A stretch of 6,886 bases of DNA from Christensenella sp036660175 (lineage in GTDB: Bacteria > Bacillota > Clostridia > Christensenellales > Christensenellaceae). Positions within the stretch are counted from its first letter, which is position 1, and the number at the start of each line of letters is the position of its first letter. A program made the translations under genes and the position numbers. The notes beneath the pieces were generated by a model, which ran no database searches, had not been told where the DNA came from, and saw nothing but the letters and a program-made list of their open reading frames with translations. The DNA lies in the NCBI GenBank assembly GCA_036660175.1, contig JAVXBD010000073.1, positions 1 through 6,886 of the forward strand. The letters are read 5' to 3'. Positions 1 through 5,843 of this stretch are shown here, piece after piece.

Positions 1-229
1 CCTCGCTTAAGTTAATATCAAAACTTATTCCTGGTGCAAACAACACCGCCGCACCAGTCACGCTAAGCGTCGTAATCATCACATAACTAAGTAAATAAAG
101 TCCAATGATGTGCTGTGCGCTTACCGCAATGTCGTTTTTCTTGCAAAGATACCACACCACTAACTGAAAGGCCACAAAGCACGGCAGCATACACACATAA
201 AACTGTGTAGCCTCAACCAAATAACCCAT
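1..229 (-). CDS. Small multi-pass membrane protein, possibly VanZ-like (N-terminal part only)
   Basis: The 76 visible codons begin at an ATG complementary to 227-229 and run off the left edge, so the C-terminus is missing. The product has two hydrophobic stretches: about residues 9-27 (FYVCMLPCF...VVW), then a short polar loop (CKKND), then about residues 40-66 (IIGLYLLSYVM...). The second segment ends in a LSVTG motif followed by a stretch reaching DINLS. A 'LSVTG...INL' pattern at the second helix is familiar from VanZ-family proteins, some of which affect glycopeptide resistance; this family call is from memory and only moderately secure. Start choice: an ATG 4 bases upstream (231-233) lies too close to the GGGG ribosome binding site (238-241) and hits a stop after six codons, whereas the chosen ATG is 8 nt from GGGG. 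The gene has its own promoter and is separated from the glycosyltransferase upstream by a terminator. Function in this organism is unknown. Confidence 0.7.
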   Translation of the reverse strand, partial: MGYLVEATQFYVCMLPCFVAFQLVVWYLCKKNDIAVSAQHIIGLYLLSYVMITTLSVTGAAVLFAPGISFDINLSE

Positions 230-258
230 TCATCTTTCCCCTTTTTTGCTTTTCTATT

Positions 259-267
259 AGTATAACA
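259..267 (-). promoter_or_regulatory. Extended -10 promoter of the VanZ-like gene
   Basis: On the minus strand this reads TGTTATACT, that is TG-N-TATACT, an extended -10 element. No good -35 hexamer lies 16-18 nt upstream, which fits promoters that rely on the extended -10. Transcription would start near 252, leaving a leader of about 22 nt that carries the GGGG ribosome binding site. Called from consensus match only. Confidence 0.5.
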
Positions 268-420
268 ACTATTTCTTAAGGAAAACATCCTAATTTTTTA
301 ATCTTTTCTGAAACATATAAGGTGACGAGAGTGCAATCCACACGTTTCTCGCTTGCCCGCACTGCTTCTTTACCCCTATACGTTTGCAGGGTATGCTTAA
401 AGCTTCGCTGTTTTAATAAA

Positions 421-463
421 ATAAAAAAACGGCTGCACAGTTCTGTTATACTGTACAGCCGTT
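421..463 (-). terminator. Intrinsic terminator of the dapL-glycosyltransferase operon
   Basis: On the minus strand the arms at 450-463 and 428-441 form a 14-bp stem (one G-U wobble) around an 8-nt loop, followed by TTTTTTT and further T-rich sequence down to about 411. The stem begins 11 nt after the glycosyltransferase stop codon, as expected for a Rho-independent terminator. It also insulates the VanZ-like gene downstream on the same strand. Confidence 0.93.
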
Positions 464-474
464 ATGTTGTTATG

Positions 475-1542
475 CTATTTACTTGCCGCAATAAGCGCCT
501 TGTCGTATTTCTGTTTGCATTTTTCAATATTAAATAATTCTTCTACATCTTGTCTTGCTTTTTGGCCCATGCGGATTCTTGCATCATTTCCACGTGCCAG
601 CTCTACCATACAGGTACTTGCCGCATCTGTATTGTTGACTTTGACAAGATAACCCGTCACACCATTTAAGATATATTCGCTTGCGCCAACCGTATCAGAG
701 GATATAACTGCAACGCCGCATGCCATAGATTCCACACCGCACACACCAAATGCTTCCGCACTTCCCATTTGAATAATAGCGTCCATACTGTTTATTACAT
801 CTGGCATATCCTGCGTTTTGATATGTCCCAAAAATTCTACTTTGTCTGCAATACCCATATCCTGTACTTTTTGCTTTAGACCTGCAAGCAACGTTCCATC
901 ACCTGCAATTTTAAGTGTTGCATCTTTTACAGACTGCTGTAAAAACTTTGAAAATGCGTCTATCGTAAGATCTACTCTGTTTACATATTCCAAAGGTTTG
1001 ATAGAACCAAATACAATCTTATCTGCATCCTTAGGCACTTCTTTATGGATAAACTTTTCCATATCCACACCAAACGGTGCAACAAAATACTGTTTCTCTT
1101 TTTTAAAAATGGATTTTACACGTGTAATCACATTTGGAGCTGCCGCAAGCACTGCATTTGCATGCTTGATACTTTTGAGAATCAAACCTTTTTTGCCGTA
1201 ATCCACACTTGCATAGACATCTGGCCCAAGTACCGTCAGCAGCACGTGTGCCGCCTTTGCCTTTGCTGCCAAATATCCATAGTTTGCCGCATCTATCGCA
1301 TTCACCACATCAAAATTTTCCGCATTCAAATACGAATTTAACTGTGCTGCATTTTTTTTGCAGCCATTTTGTGTTTGCGCATAAGGCAAGTATACGACTT
1401 TTACTTTGTCACTCATCTCGTTTTGCTCGTCTTTATGATCGGGCATAGAATAAACGGTTACATCATTATCCTGTACAAACACGTTTGCCCATTTTACAGT
1501 ATGCGGGCTGTTCGCCGCTGCTAAAAATGCAATTTTCATCAT
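475..1542 (-). CDS. Family 4 glycosyltransferase (GT-B fold)
   Basis: The 355-residue product has the length and two-domain layout of GT4 retaining glycosyltransferases. These are cytoplasmic or membrane-associated enzymes that move a sugar from a nucleotide-sugar donor to a growing glycan. The N-terminal Rossmann-like half (about 1-165) opens with KIAFLAAANSPHTVKWA and contains a GPDVY segment (106-110). The hinge APFGVDMEKF (155-164) is the usual crossover motif. The C-terminal donor-binding half contains GDG (214-216), VEFLGHI (235-241) and the hallmark E-x7-E pair E263/E271 (EAFGVCGVE), followed by SEYILNGVTGYLV. The common GRL...EKG signature is altered to GSIKPLEYVNR (179-189). The gene lies 20 bp after dapL with no promoter or terminator between, so they are probably cotranscribed. 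Two ATGs stand in tandem; GAGG is 5 nt from the first (1542) and 8 nt from the second (1539), and the second may be the true start. Acceptor and donor cannot be read from sequence; a surface-polysaccharide role is inference. No signal peptide or membrane helix is evident. Confidence 0.9.
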   Translation of the reverse strand: MMKIAFLAAANSPHTVKWANVFVQDNDVTVYSMPDHKDEQNEMSDKVKVVYLPYAQTQNGCKKNAAQLNSYLNAENFDVVNAIDAANYGYLAAKAKAAHVLLTVLGPDVYASVDYGKKGLILKSIKHANAVLAAAPNVITRVKSIFKKEKQYFVAPFGVDMEKFIHKEVPKDADKIVFGSIKPLEYVNRVDLTIDAFSKFLQQSVKDATLKIAGDGTLLAGLKQKVQDMGIADKVEFLGHIKTQDMPDVINSMDAIIQMGSAEAFGVCGVESMACGVAVISSDTVGASEYILNGVTGYLVKVNNTDAASTCMVELARGNDARIRMGQKARQDVEELFNIEKCKQKYDKALIAASK

Positions 1543-1562
1543 TTCTACCTCACCATTCTTAT

Positions 1563-2798
1563 TTAGAATTTCATCGTTATCAATCTTGCGATTGCCTTTT
1601 GTGTATTTTCTTTGGTATTGAAAGCTGTTAGGCGAAAATATCCCTCGCCTGCACTGCCAAAACCACTTCCGGGCGTACCCACAATGTCCGCCTCGTGTAA
1701 GAGCTTGTCGAAAAATTCCCAGCTTGTCATGTTGTTTGGTGTTTTAAGCCACACATAGGGAGAATTGGTGCCGCCATAAGCCGCAATTCCAATGCTCTTT
1801 AGTCCCTCTTTGATGATTGCCGCATTCTGCAAATATTCTGCAATCGTCTGCTCAATCTGCTTTTTTCCCTCTGGTGTATATACCGCCTGCGCACCTCTTT
1901 GCACCATATATGAAACGCCGTTGAATTTAGTCGTATGTCTGCGTACCCAAAGTGCGTTTAGGCTCACATCTTGTCCGTCTTTGCCCTTGCCCATAAGCTC
2001 TTTTGGTACAACCGTATAGGCACATCTCGTCCCTGTAAAACCTGCTGTTTTTGAGAAACTGCGAAATTCAATCGCACACGTTTTTGCGCCCTCTATTTCA
2101 TAAATACTATGCGGTACGTTTTCGTCCGTAATAAATCGTTCATATGCCGCATCAAATAAAATCAGTGCGCCGTTTTTATTTGCCCAGTCCACCCAAACTT
2201 TCAGCTGGTCTTTTGTAAGCGTTGTGCCTGTTGGATTGTTTGGCGAGCATAAATACATCACGTCCACATGTGTCTGTGGCAAGGGCGGCACAAAGCCGTT
2301 TTCCACAACCGTTGGAAGATATGTGATGTCTGTGTACTGTCCTGTTTCCTCATCAAATTCACCCGAGCGTCCTGCCATCACGTTGGTATCCACATATACA
2401 GGATAAACAGGATTGGTCACCGCAATTTTTGCGTCTGCGCTCAATATTTCCTGTATGTTTCCTGTATCACACTTAGCACCGTCCGAAACAAAGATTTCGT
2501 CAGCACCAATTTGCACACCACGTACGGCATAATCTCCGTCTTTGATTGCCTCTCTTAAAAAAGCATAGCCCTGCTCTGGCCCATACCCCATAAACGTCTT
2601 TGCATCAGCCATTTCTTTGGTTGCCGCTTCAATGGCTTCTATTACGGCAGGTACAAGCGGACGTGTGACGTCACCGATTCCCAAACGAATAATCTCTTTA
2701 TTTGGATTTTTTGCTGTATACTCGTTTACTCTGCGTGCAATCTCCGAAAAAAGATAGCTTCCCTGCAGTCTTGAAAAATTCTCGTTTACTTTAAACAT
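1563..2798 (-). CDS. dapL: LL-diaminopimelate aminotransferase
   Basis: This 411-residue protein is a PLP-dependent class I/II aminotransferase that converts tetrahydrodipicolinate plus glutamate directly into LL-2,6-diaminopimelate. That step bypasses the acylated route to meso-DAP (peptidoglycan) and lysine. Features seen: N-terminal FKVNENFSRLQGSYLFSEI, IRLGIGDVTRPL (37-48), GYGPEQGYAFLREAI (71-85), the VTNPVYPVYVD segment (127-137) with its ring-stacking Tyr, SPNNPTG (185-191), the cofactor Asp in FDAAYE (D216), the Schiff-base lysine K250 in SFSKTAGFTGTR, and the carboxylate-binding Arg in YFRLTAF (R389). Length and motifs match full-length DapL. The start is supported by AGGAG 10 nt upstream of the ATG. 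It is the first gene of an operon with the glycosyltransferase and diverges from the sugar kinase. The cytoplasmic location and lysine/DAP role are established for the family. No lysine riboswitch or T-box fits in the short leader. Confidence 0.96.
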   Translation of the reverse strand: MFKVNENFSRLQGSYLFSEIARRVNEYTAKNPNKEIIRLGIGDVTRPLVPAVIEAIEAATKEMADAKTFMGYGPEQGYAFLREAIKDGDYAVRGVQIGADEIFVSDGAKCDTGNIQEILSADAKIAVTNPVYPVYVDTNVMAGRSGEFDEETGQYTDITYLPTVVENGFVPPLPQTHVDVMYLCSPNNPTGTTLTKDQLKVWVDWANKNGALILFDAAYERFITDENVPHSIYEIEGAKTCAIEFRSFSKTAGFTGTRCAYTVVPKELMGKGKDGQDVSLNALWVRRHTTKFNGVSYMVQRGAQAVYTPEGKKQIEQTIAEYLQNAAIIKEGLKSIGIAAYGGTNSPYVWLKTPNNMTSWEFFDKLLHEADIVGTPGSGFGSAGEGYFRLTAFNTKENTQKAIARLITMKF

Positions 2799-2847
2799 CT
2801 TTCGCCGTTCTCCTAAATCTTGATAAATGAATTTTATTTCGTCATTC

Positions 2848-2878
2848 TATACAGTATTATTGTATACTATTTATAGTA
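2848..2878. repeat. Two adjacent small inverted repeats over the dapL promoter
   Basis: TATACA (2848-2853) and TGTATA (2861-2866) form 6-bp arms 7 nt apart. TACTAT (2865-2870) and ATAGTA (2873-2878) form a second palindrome with a TT centre, sharing two bases with the first. They cover the -10 and spacer of the dapL promoter and could be operator sites. Short AT-rich palindromes also arise by chance, so this is a description, not a functional call. Confidence 0.35.
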
Positions 2879-2888
2879 GAAAACTCAA
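2859..2888 (-). promoter_or_regulatory. Probable dapL promoter
   Basis: On the minus strand TTGAGT (complement of 2883-2888) is followed after 18 nt by TACAAT (complement of 2859-2864), or after 16 nt by TATACA (2861-2866). Either gives a start near 2852 and a leader of about 50 nt ending in the AGGAG ribosome binding site. It is an acceptable but imperfect sigma-A match, and two small palindromes overlap it. Confidence 0.5.
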
Positions 2889-2907
2889 CTACTTTATGAT
2901 AAAAATA

Positions 2908-2921
2908 AAATATCGCTTTCA
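2908..2921 (-). promoter_or_regulatory. cre-like catabolite-repression site over the kinase -35
   Basis: The minus strand reads TGAAAGCGATATTT. Against the Gram-positive cre consensus TGWAANCGNTNWCA it matches 12 of 14 positions, failing only at the final CA. It overlaps the -35 box (2918-2923) of the sugar-kinase promoter, where CcpA binding would block RNA polymerase. A sugar kinase is a natural CcpA target. Inference from consensus and position; no CcpA gene is in the window. Confidence 0.42.
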
Positions 2922-2945
2922 CATAACGTTTAAACAGTTTATAAT
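2918..2945 (+). promoter_or_regulatory. Promoter of the FGGY sugar kinase
   Basis: TTCACA (2918-2923, five of six bases of TTGACA) is followed by a 16-nt spacer and a perfect TATAAT (2940-2945). Transcription should begin near 2952, giving a leader of about 30 nt that contains the GAGGGG ribosome binding site just before the ATG. The spacer holds the palindromes GTTTAAAC (2928-2935) and TAAAC-A-GTTTA (2931-2941), which could be an operator. Confidence 0.72.
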
Positions 2946-2981
2946 AGTATCAAATAATCAAATAAAAGCGAGGGGAAAAAG

Positions 2982-4505
2982 ATGTCAAACTATTTAATTG
3001 CGCATGATTTAGGCACTTCAGGAAACAAGGCAACACTTTTTACTACAGATGGTGAATACTTAAAGAGTACAGTTGTTGCGTATTCTACACACTTTTTTAA
3101 CGGGAACTGGGCAGAGCAAAATCCACAGGACTGGTATACCGCCGTCTGTGATTCCACCAAAAACCTTATGCAGGGATTGGACGTGAAGAAAGTTGCCGCC
3201 ATTTCTTTTAGTGGACAAATGATGGGATGCCTATGCGTTGATAAAAATGGCACTCCTTTAAAAGAACATATTATTTGGGCGGATATGCGTGCAGTTGCTC
3301 AGCAGAAACAGCTTCAGTCAAAAATAGATATGCGTGAGTTTTACCAAATTACAGGACACCGTATTGGCGCATCTTATACGCTGCCAAAACTGTTATGGAT
3401 TAAGCAAAACGAACCTGAAATTTATCAGAAAACAGCAAAGGTTTTAAATGCCAAAGATTATATCGTATATAAAATGACAGGAAATATGGTGACTGATTAT
3501 TCTGATGCTTCTGGCACAAATGCCTTTGATCTTAATACTTTTCAATGGTCAGAAAAAATATTAGATGCAGTAGATGTGGATATGGATTTATTTCCTGCCG
3601 CCGTACCCTCCACGCATATTGCGGGAGAGCTTTGTGCAGATGTTGCATACGACTGTGGGCTTGTGGCAGGCATACCCGTTGTTATAGGTGCGGGTGACGG
3701 CACTGCTGCTGGCGTGGGTGCTGGCTCTGTTCGAGAGGGTGTTACCTATAATTGCTTGGGTTCTTCTTCGTGGATTGCCACCACTGCAAAAAAACCACTG
3801 TTTGATGAAAAAATGCGTATCTTCAACTTTGCACACGCTGTTCCTAATATGATTATTCCATGTGGTACTATGCAAACCGCTGGGAATGCTTATGCGTGGA
3901 TGAAAAAAGTGCTATGCCAGCATGAGAACTTTGTTTCCAAAAAAGAAGGGGTCAGTAGCTATGATCTCATCAACGAGCAAATTGCACAAACGCAAGTTGG
4001 TTCAAACGGACTGTTCTTTTTACCATATTTATTGGGTGAGCGTACACCACGCTGGAATCCAGATGCAAAAGGTGCTTTTATCGGTCTTGAGATGGAGCAT
4101 ACGCACGCAGATATGCTGCGCAGTGTTGTGGAGGGTGTAGGCATGAATCTGAAGCTGATTTTAGATATTTTCCTTGAACAAATAAAAATCAGCGATATAA
4201 CCATCGTGGGTGGTCTTGCAAAATCCGCTGTCTGCACACAAATTTTTGCCGATATTTTTGGTGTGAATTTATTGCCTCTTAATCATCTGGAAGAAGCAAC
4301 CTCTATTGGTGCGGCTGTTTGTGCGGGTGTTGGTGTGGGCGAACTTAAGGACTTTAATGAAGTCGATAAATTTGTACACACAGTGGGCAGTTTTTCTCCA
4401 AACATAAAAAATCACACGCACTATCAAAAAATGTTGAAAGTTTTTGATCAGTCGTATGATGCTTTGGTGGGTGTCTATGAAGAACTTGCAGCATTAAAGG
4501 AATAA
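2982..4505 (+). CDS. FGGY-family carbohydrate kinase, xylulokinase-like
   Basis: The 507-residue product is a full-length FGGY kinase, cytoplasmic enzymes that phosphorylate a sugar or polyol with ATP. The first actin-like domain starts with the phosphate loop AHDLGTSGNKATLF (7-20) and contains SGQMMG (77-82) and IIWADMRA (97-104). The second contains GAGDGTAAGVGAG (236-248) with the presumed catalytic base D239, the signature GERTPRWNPDAKGAFIGL (352-369), VGGLAKSAVCTQIFADI (409-425) and EATSIGAAVCAGVGVG (438-453). Overall pattern and length point to the xylulokinase branch. However, the GQMHG and GDN motifs I recall from E. coli XylB are GQMMG and GDG here, so the true substrate may be another ketose or polyol, and I give no gene symbol. 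GAGGGG about 6 nt before the ATG fixes the start. The gene is monocistronic, between a regulated-looking promoter and a terminator, with no isomerase, transporter or regulator beside it. Confidence 0.88.
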   Translation: MSNYLIAHDLGTSGNKATLFTTDGEYLKSTVVAYSTHFFNGNWAEQNPQDWYTAVCDSTKNLMQGLDVKKVAAISFSGQMMGCLCVDKNGTPLKEHIIWADMRAVAQQKQLQSKIDMREFYQITGHRIGASYTLPKLLWIKQNEPEIYQKTAKVLNAKDYIVYKMTGNMVTDYSDASGTNAFDLNTFQWSEKILDAVDVDMDLFPAAVPSTHIAGELCADVAYDCGLVAGIPVVIGAGDGTAAGVGAGSVREGVTYNCLGSSSWIATTAKKPLFDEKMRIFNFAHAVPNMIIPCGTMQTAGNAYAWMKKVLCQHENFVSKKEGVSSYDLINEQIAQTQVGSNGLFFLPYLLGERTPRWNPDAKGAFIGLEMEHTHADMLRSVVEGVGMNLKLILDIFLEQIKISDITIVGGLAKSAVCTQIFADIFGVNLLPLNHLEEATSIGAAVCAGVGVGELKDFNEVDKFVHTVGSFSPNIKNHTHYQKMLKVFDQSYDALVGVYEELAALKE

Positions 4506-4531
4506 AAGGGAAATACACTTTTTTTAGTATG

Positions 4532-4571
4532 AAAACCCCCTACAAGTTTTTGAACTGTGGGGGGTTTTTAT
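4532..4571. terminator. Bidirectional intrinsic terminator between the kinase and ychF
   Basis: A long hairpin pairs AAAACCCCCTAC (4532-4543) with GTGGGGGGTTTT (4557-4568) and continues through AGTT/AACT with one bulged A around a TTTG loop. On the plus strand it is followed by a T-run and TTATC-like sequence; on the minus strand by TTTTC and, after a short gap, a seven-T run. It lies between two convergent genes (kinase stop at 4505, ychF stop codon at 4573-4575), so it probably ends both transcripts. The plus-strand T-run reaches almost to the ychF stop codon. Confidence 0.9.
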
Positions 4572-4572
4572 C

Positions 4573-5667
4573 TTACACATTAAATTTAAAAAGCACTACA
4601 TCTCCGTCTTGAAACACGTATTCTTTGCCCTCTTGGCGAATCAGTCCTTTTTCTTTGGCAAGCTGCATATTCCCGTCAAGCTCTTTTAGTGTATCAAATG
4701 CAATCACCTCTGCTTTGATAAACCCACGCTCAAAATCGGTGTGAATCTTTCCTGCCGCCTGTGGCGCTTTGGTGCCTTTTTGGATTGTCCATGCACGCAC
4801 TTCGTCCGATCCAGAGGTTAAAAAGCTGATGAGTCCAAGCAGAGCATACGATTTTTTAACCAGCTTTGAAAGACCAGATTCTCCAATGCCCAGCTCTTCA
4901 ATAAACAGCTGTTTTTCTTCCATACTCAATGCCGAAAGCTCTTCTTCCACTTTCGCACAAATGGTAACCACATCAGACTGATGCTCTTTGGCATATCCAA
5001 AAAGCGGCTGTAACACCAAAAGATCATCGCTGCCCACCTGATCTTCTGCAATATTTCCCACATATATAATCGGTTTATCTGTCAATAAGAACAGGTTTTT
5101 AACAATCTCACGCTGTTCATCAGTTAACGCTAAATTACGAACAAAATTTCCTTTTTCCAACTCATCTATTATGATTTGATACAGCTCAGCCTCAACTGCA
5201 TGCTGTTTGTCACCAGTTTTCTTAAGCTTTAAGGATTTATCCAATCGCTTTTGCACCGTTTCCATATCCGCAAAAATCAATTCATAGTTAATGGTTGTGA
5301 TGTCACGCAGTGGGTCAATCCCGCCATCGACGTGTGTGATATTATCATCTTCAAAGCAGCGTACCACTTCGATAATCGCATCACATTCACGAATATGAGA
5401 TAAAAACTTATTTCCCAATCCCTCACCTTTGCTAGCGCCTTTTACAAGCCCCGCAATATCCACAAACTCTATTTGTGCAGGTGTGAACTTATGTGGATGA
5501 TAAATCTCCGCCAAATAATCAAGACGGCTGTCTGGCACACTTACCACACCGCAGTTTGGCTCTATCGTACAAAATGGATAATTGGCACACTGTGCCCCTG
5601 CCTGTGTAAGTGCATTAAAAAGCGTGCTTTTACCCACATTCGGCAGTCCGACAACTCCTAATTTCAT
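4573..5667 (-). CDS. ychF: YchF/OLA1-type P-loop ATPase
   Basis: This 364-residue protein is a full-length member of the Obg-related YchF family, near-universal ribosome-associated ATPases implicated in translation and stress responses. Visible motifs: Walker A GLPNVGKST (7-15), the switch I segment NYPFCTIEPN (29-38), G3 DIAGLVKGAS (70-79), and in place of the GTPase NKxD the motif NIAE (205-208), the NxxE form that underlies ATP preference in this family. A charged, probably coiled-coil insertion follows about residue 130, and the C-terminal TGS domain occupies about 280-364 (SFLTSGSDEVRAW, IHTDFERGFIKAEV). H112 in THVDG aligns by offset with the hydrolysis-related His114 of E. coli YchF. 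C33 aligns with E. coli Cys35, the redox-responsive cysteine. GGAG about 10 nt upstream supports the start. It appears monocistronic, with a strong promoter and a shared terminator. Nothing looks degraded. Confidence 0.97.
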   Translation of the reverse strand: MKLGVVGLPNVGKSTLFNALTQAGAQCANYPFCTIEPNCGVVSVPDSRLDYLAEIYHPHKFTPAQIEFVDIAGLVKGASKGEGLGNKFLSHIRECDAIIEVVRCFEDDNITHVDGGIDPLRDITTINYELIFADMETVQKRLDKSLKLKKTGDKQHAVEAELYQIIIDELEKGNFVRNLALTDEQREIVKNLFLLTDKPIIYVGNIAEDQVGSDDLLVLQPLFGYAKEHQSDVVTICAKVEEELSALSMEEKQLFIEELGIGESGLSKLVKKSYALLGLISFLTSGSDEVRAWTIQKGTKAPQAAGKIHTDFERGFIKAEVIAFDTLKELDGNMQLAKEKGLIRQEGKEYVFQDGDVVLFKFNV

Positions 5668-5705
5668 TATTTCTCATTCTCCAATCATTCAAATATAACT
5701 ACCTC

Positions 5706-5734
5706 ATTATACGTGGTCATACGGTTTTTTTCAA
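5706..5734 (-). promoter_or_regulatory. ychF promoter
   Basis: On the minus strand TTGAAA (complement of 5729-5734) is separated by exactly 17 nt from TATAAT (complement of 5706-5711). This near-consensus sigma-A promoter would start transcription near 5699 with a leader of about 30 nt ending in the GGAG ribosome binding site. It suggests strong, largely constitutive expression. Confidence 0.87.
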
Positions 5735-5744
5735 GTAGGCACAC

Positions 5745-5789
5745 TTATTTTAAAAATCTTACGTTTTTGAAATGGTATTTTTAAAATAA
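5745..5789. repeat. Perfect 13-bp AT-only inverted repeat between divergent promoters
   Basis: TTATTTTAAAAAT (5745-5757) is the exact reverse complement of ATTTTTAAAATAA (5777-5789), with a 19-nt gap. The left arm lies just upstream of the ychF -35, where an UP element would sit. The right arm covers the spacer just upstream of the uppP extended -10. It could be a regulator binding site, paired UP-like A/T tracts, or a weak AT-rich hairpin. No protein partner can be named. Confidence 0.6.
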
Positions 5790-5792
5790 TCA

Positions 5793-5801
5793 TGCTATAA
5801 T
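5793..5801 (+). promoter_or_regulatory. Extended -10 promoter of uppP
   Basis: TGCTATAAT is a perfect extended -10 (TG-N-TATAAT, hexamer 5796-5801). At -35 only TGGTAT (5773-5778) is found with a 17-nt spacer, a poor match, so the extended -10 probably compensates. Transcription would begin near 5808, giving a leader of about 36 nt that includes GAGG 7 nt before the uppP ATG. Confidence 0.7.
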
Positions 5802-5843
5802 TTTAATAGAAAAATCGAAATATTCGCAAGCTGAGGTAACAAT

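Noticed and set aside
231..233. Alternative upstream ATG for the VanZ-like gene
   Set aside because: It hits a TGA after six codons and is only 4 nt from the ribosome binding site; the ATG at 227-229 opens the long frame with ideal spacing.
322..537. Plus-strand 71-codon frame across the terminator
   Set aside because: It reads through the operon terminator hairpin and into the antisense of the glycosyltransferase, has no ribosome binding site and has a composition unlike a real protein.
818..1448. Several plus-strand frames opposite the glycosyltransferase
   Set aside because: They are shadows of a gene with clear GT4 motifs and lack credible start signals.
2799..2858. Lysine riboswitch or T-box in the dapL leader
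   Set aside because: The leader from the likely start site is only about 50 nt, with none of the conserved stems, T-box sequence or attenuator hairpin.
3588..4237. Minus-strand frames opposite the sugar kinase and a second plus-strand frame at 3922-4140
   Set aside because: They lie entirely inside conserved FGGY kinase sequence and have no protein-family features.
5745..5789. AT-only inverted repeat as an intrinsic terminator
   Set aside because: The stem is A/T only, lies upstream of both divergent genes and ends no gene, so a regulatory reading fits better.
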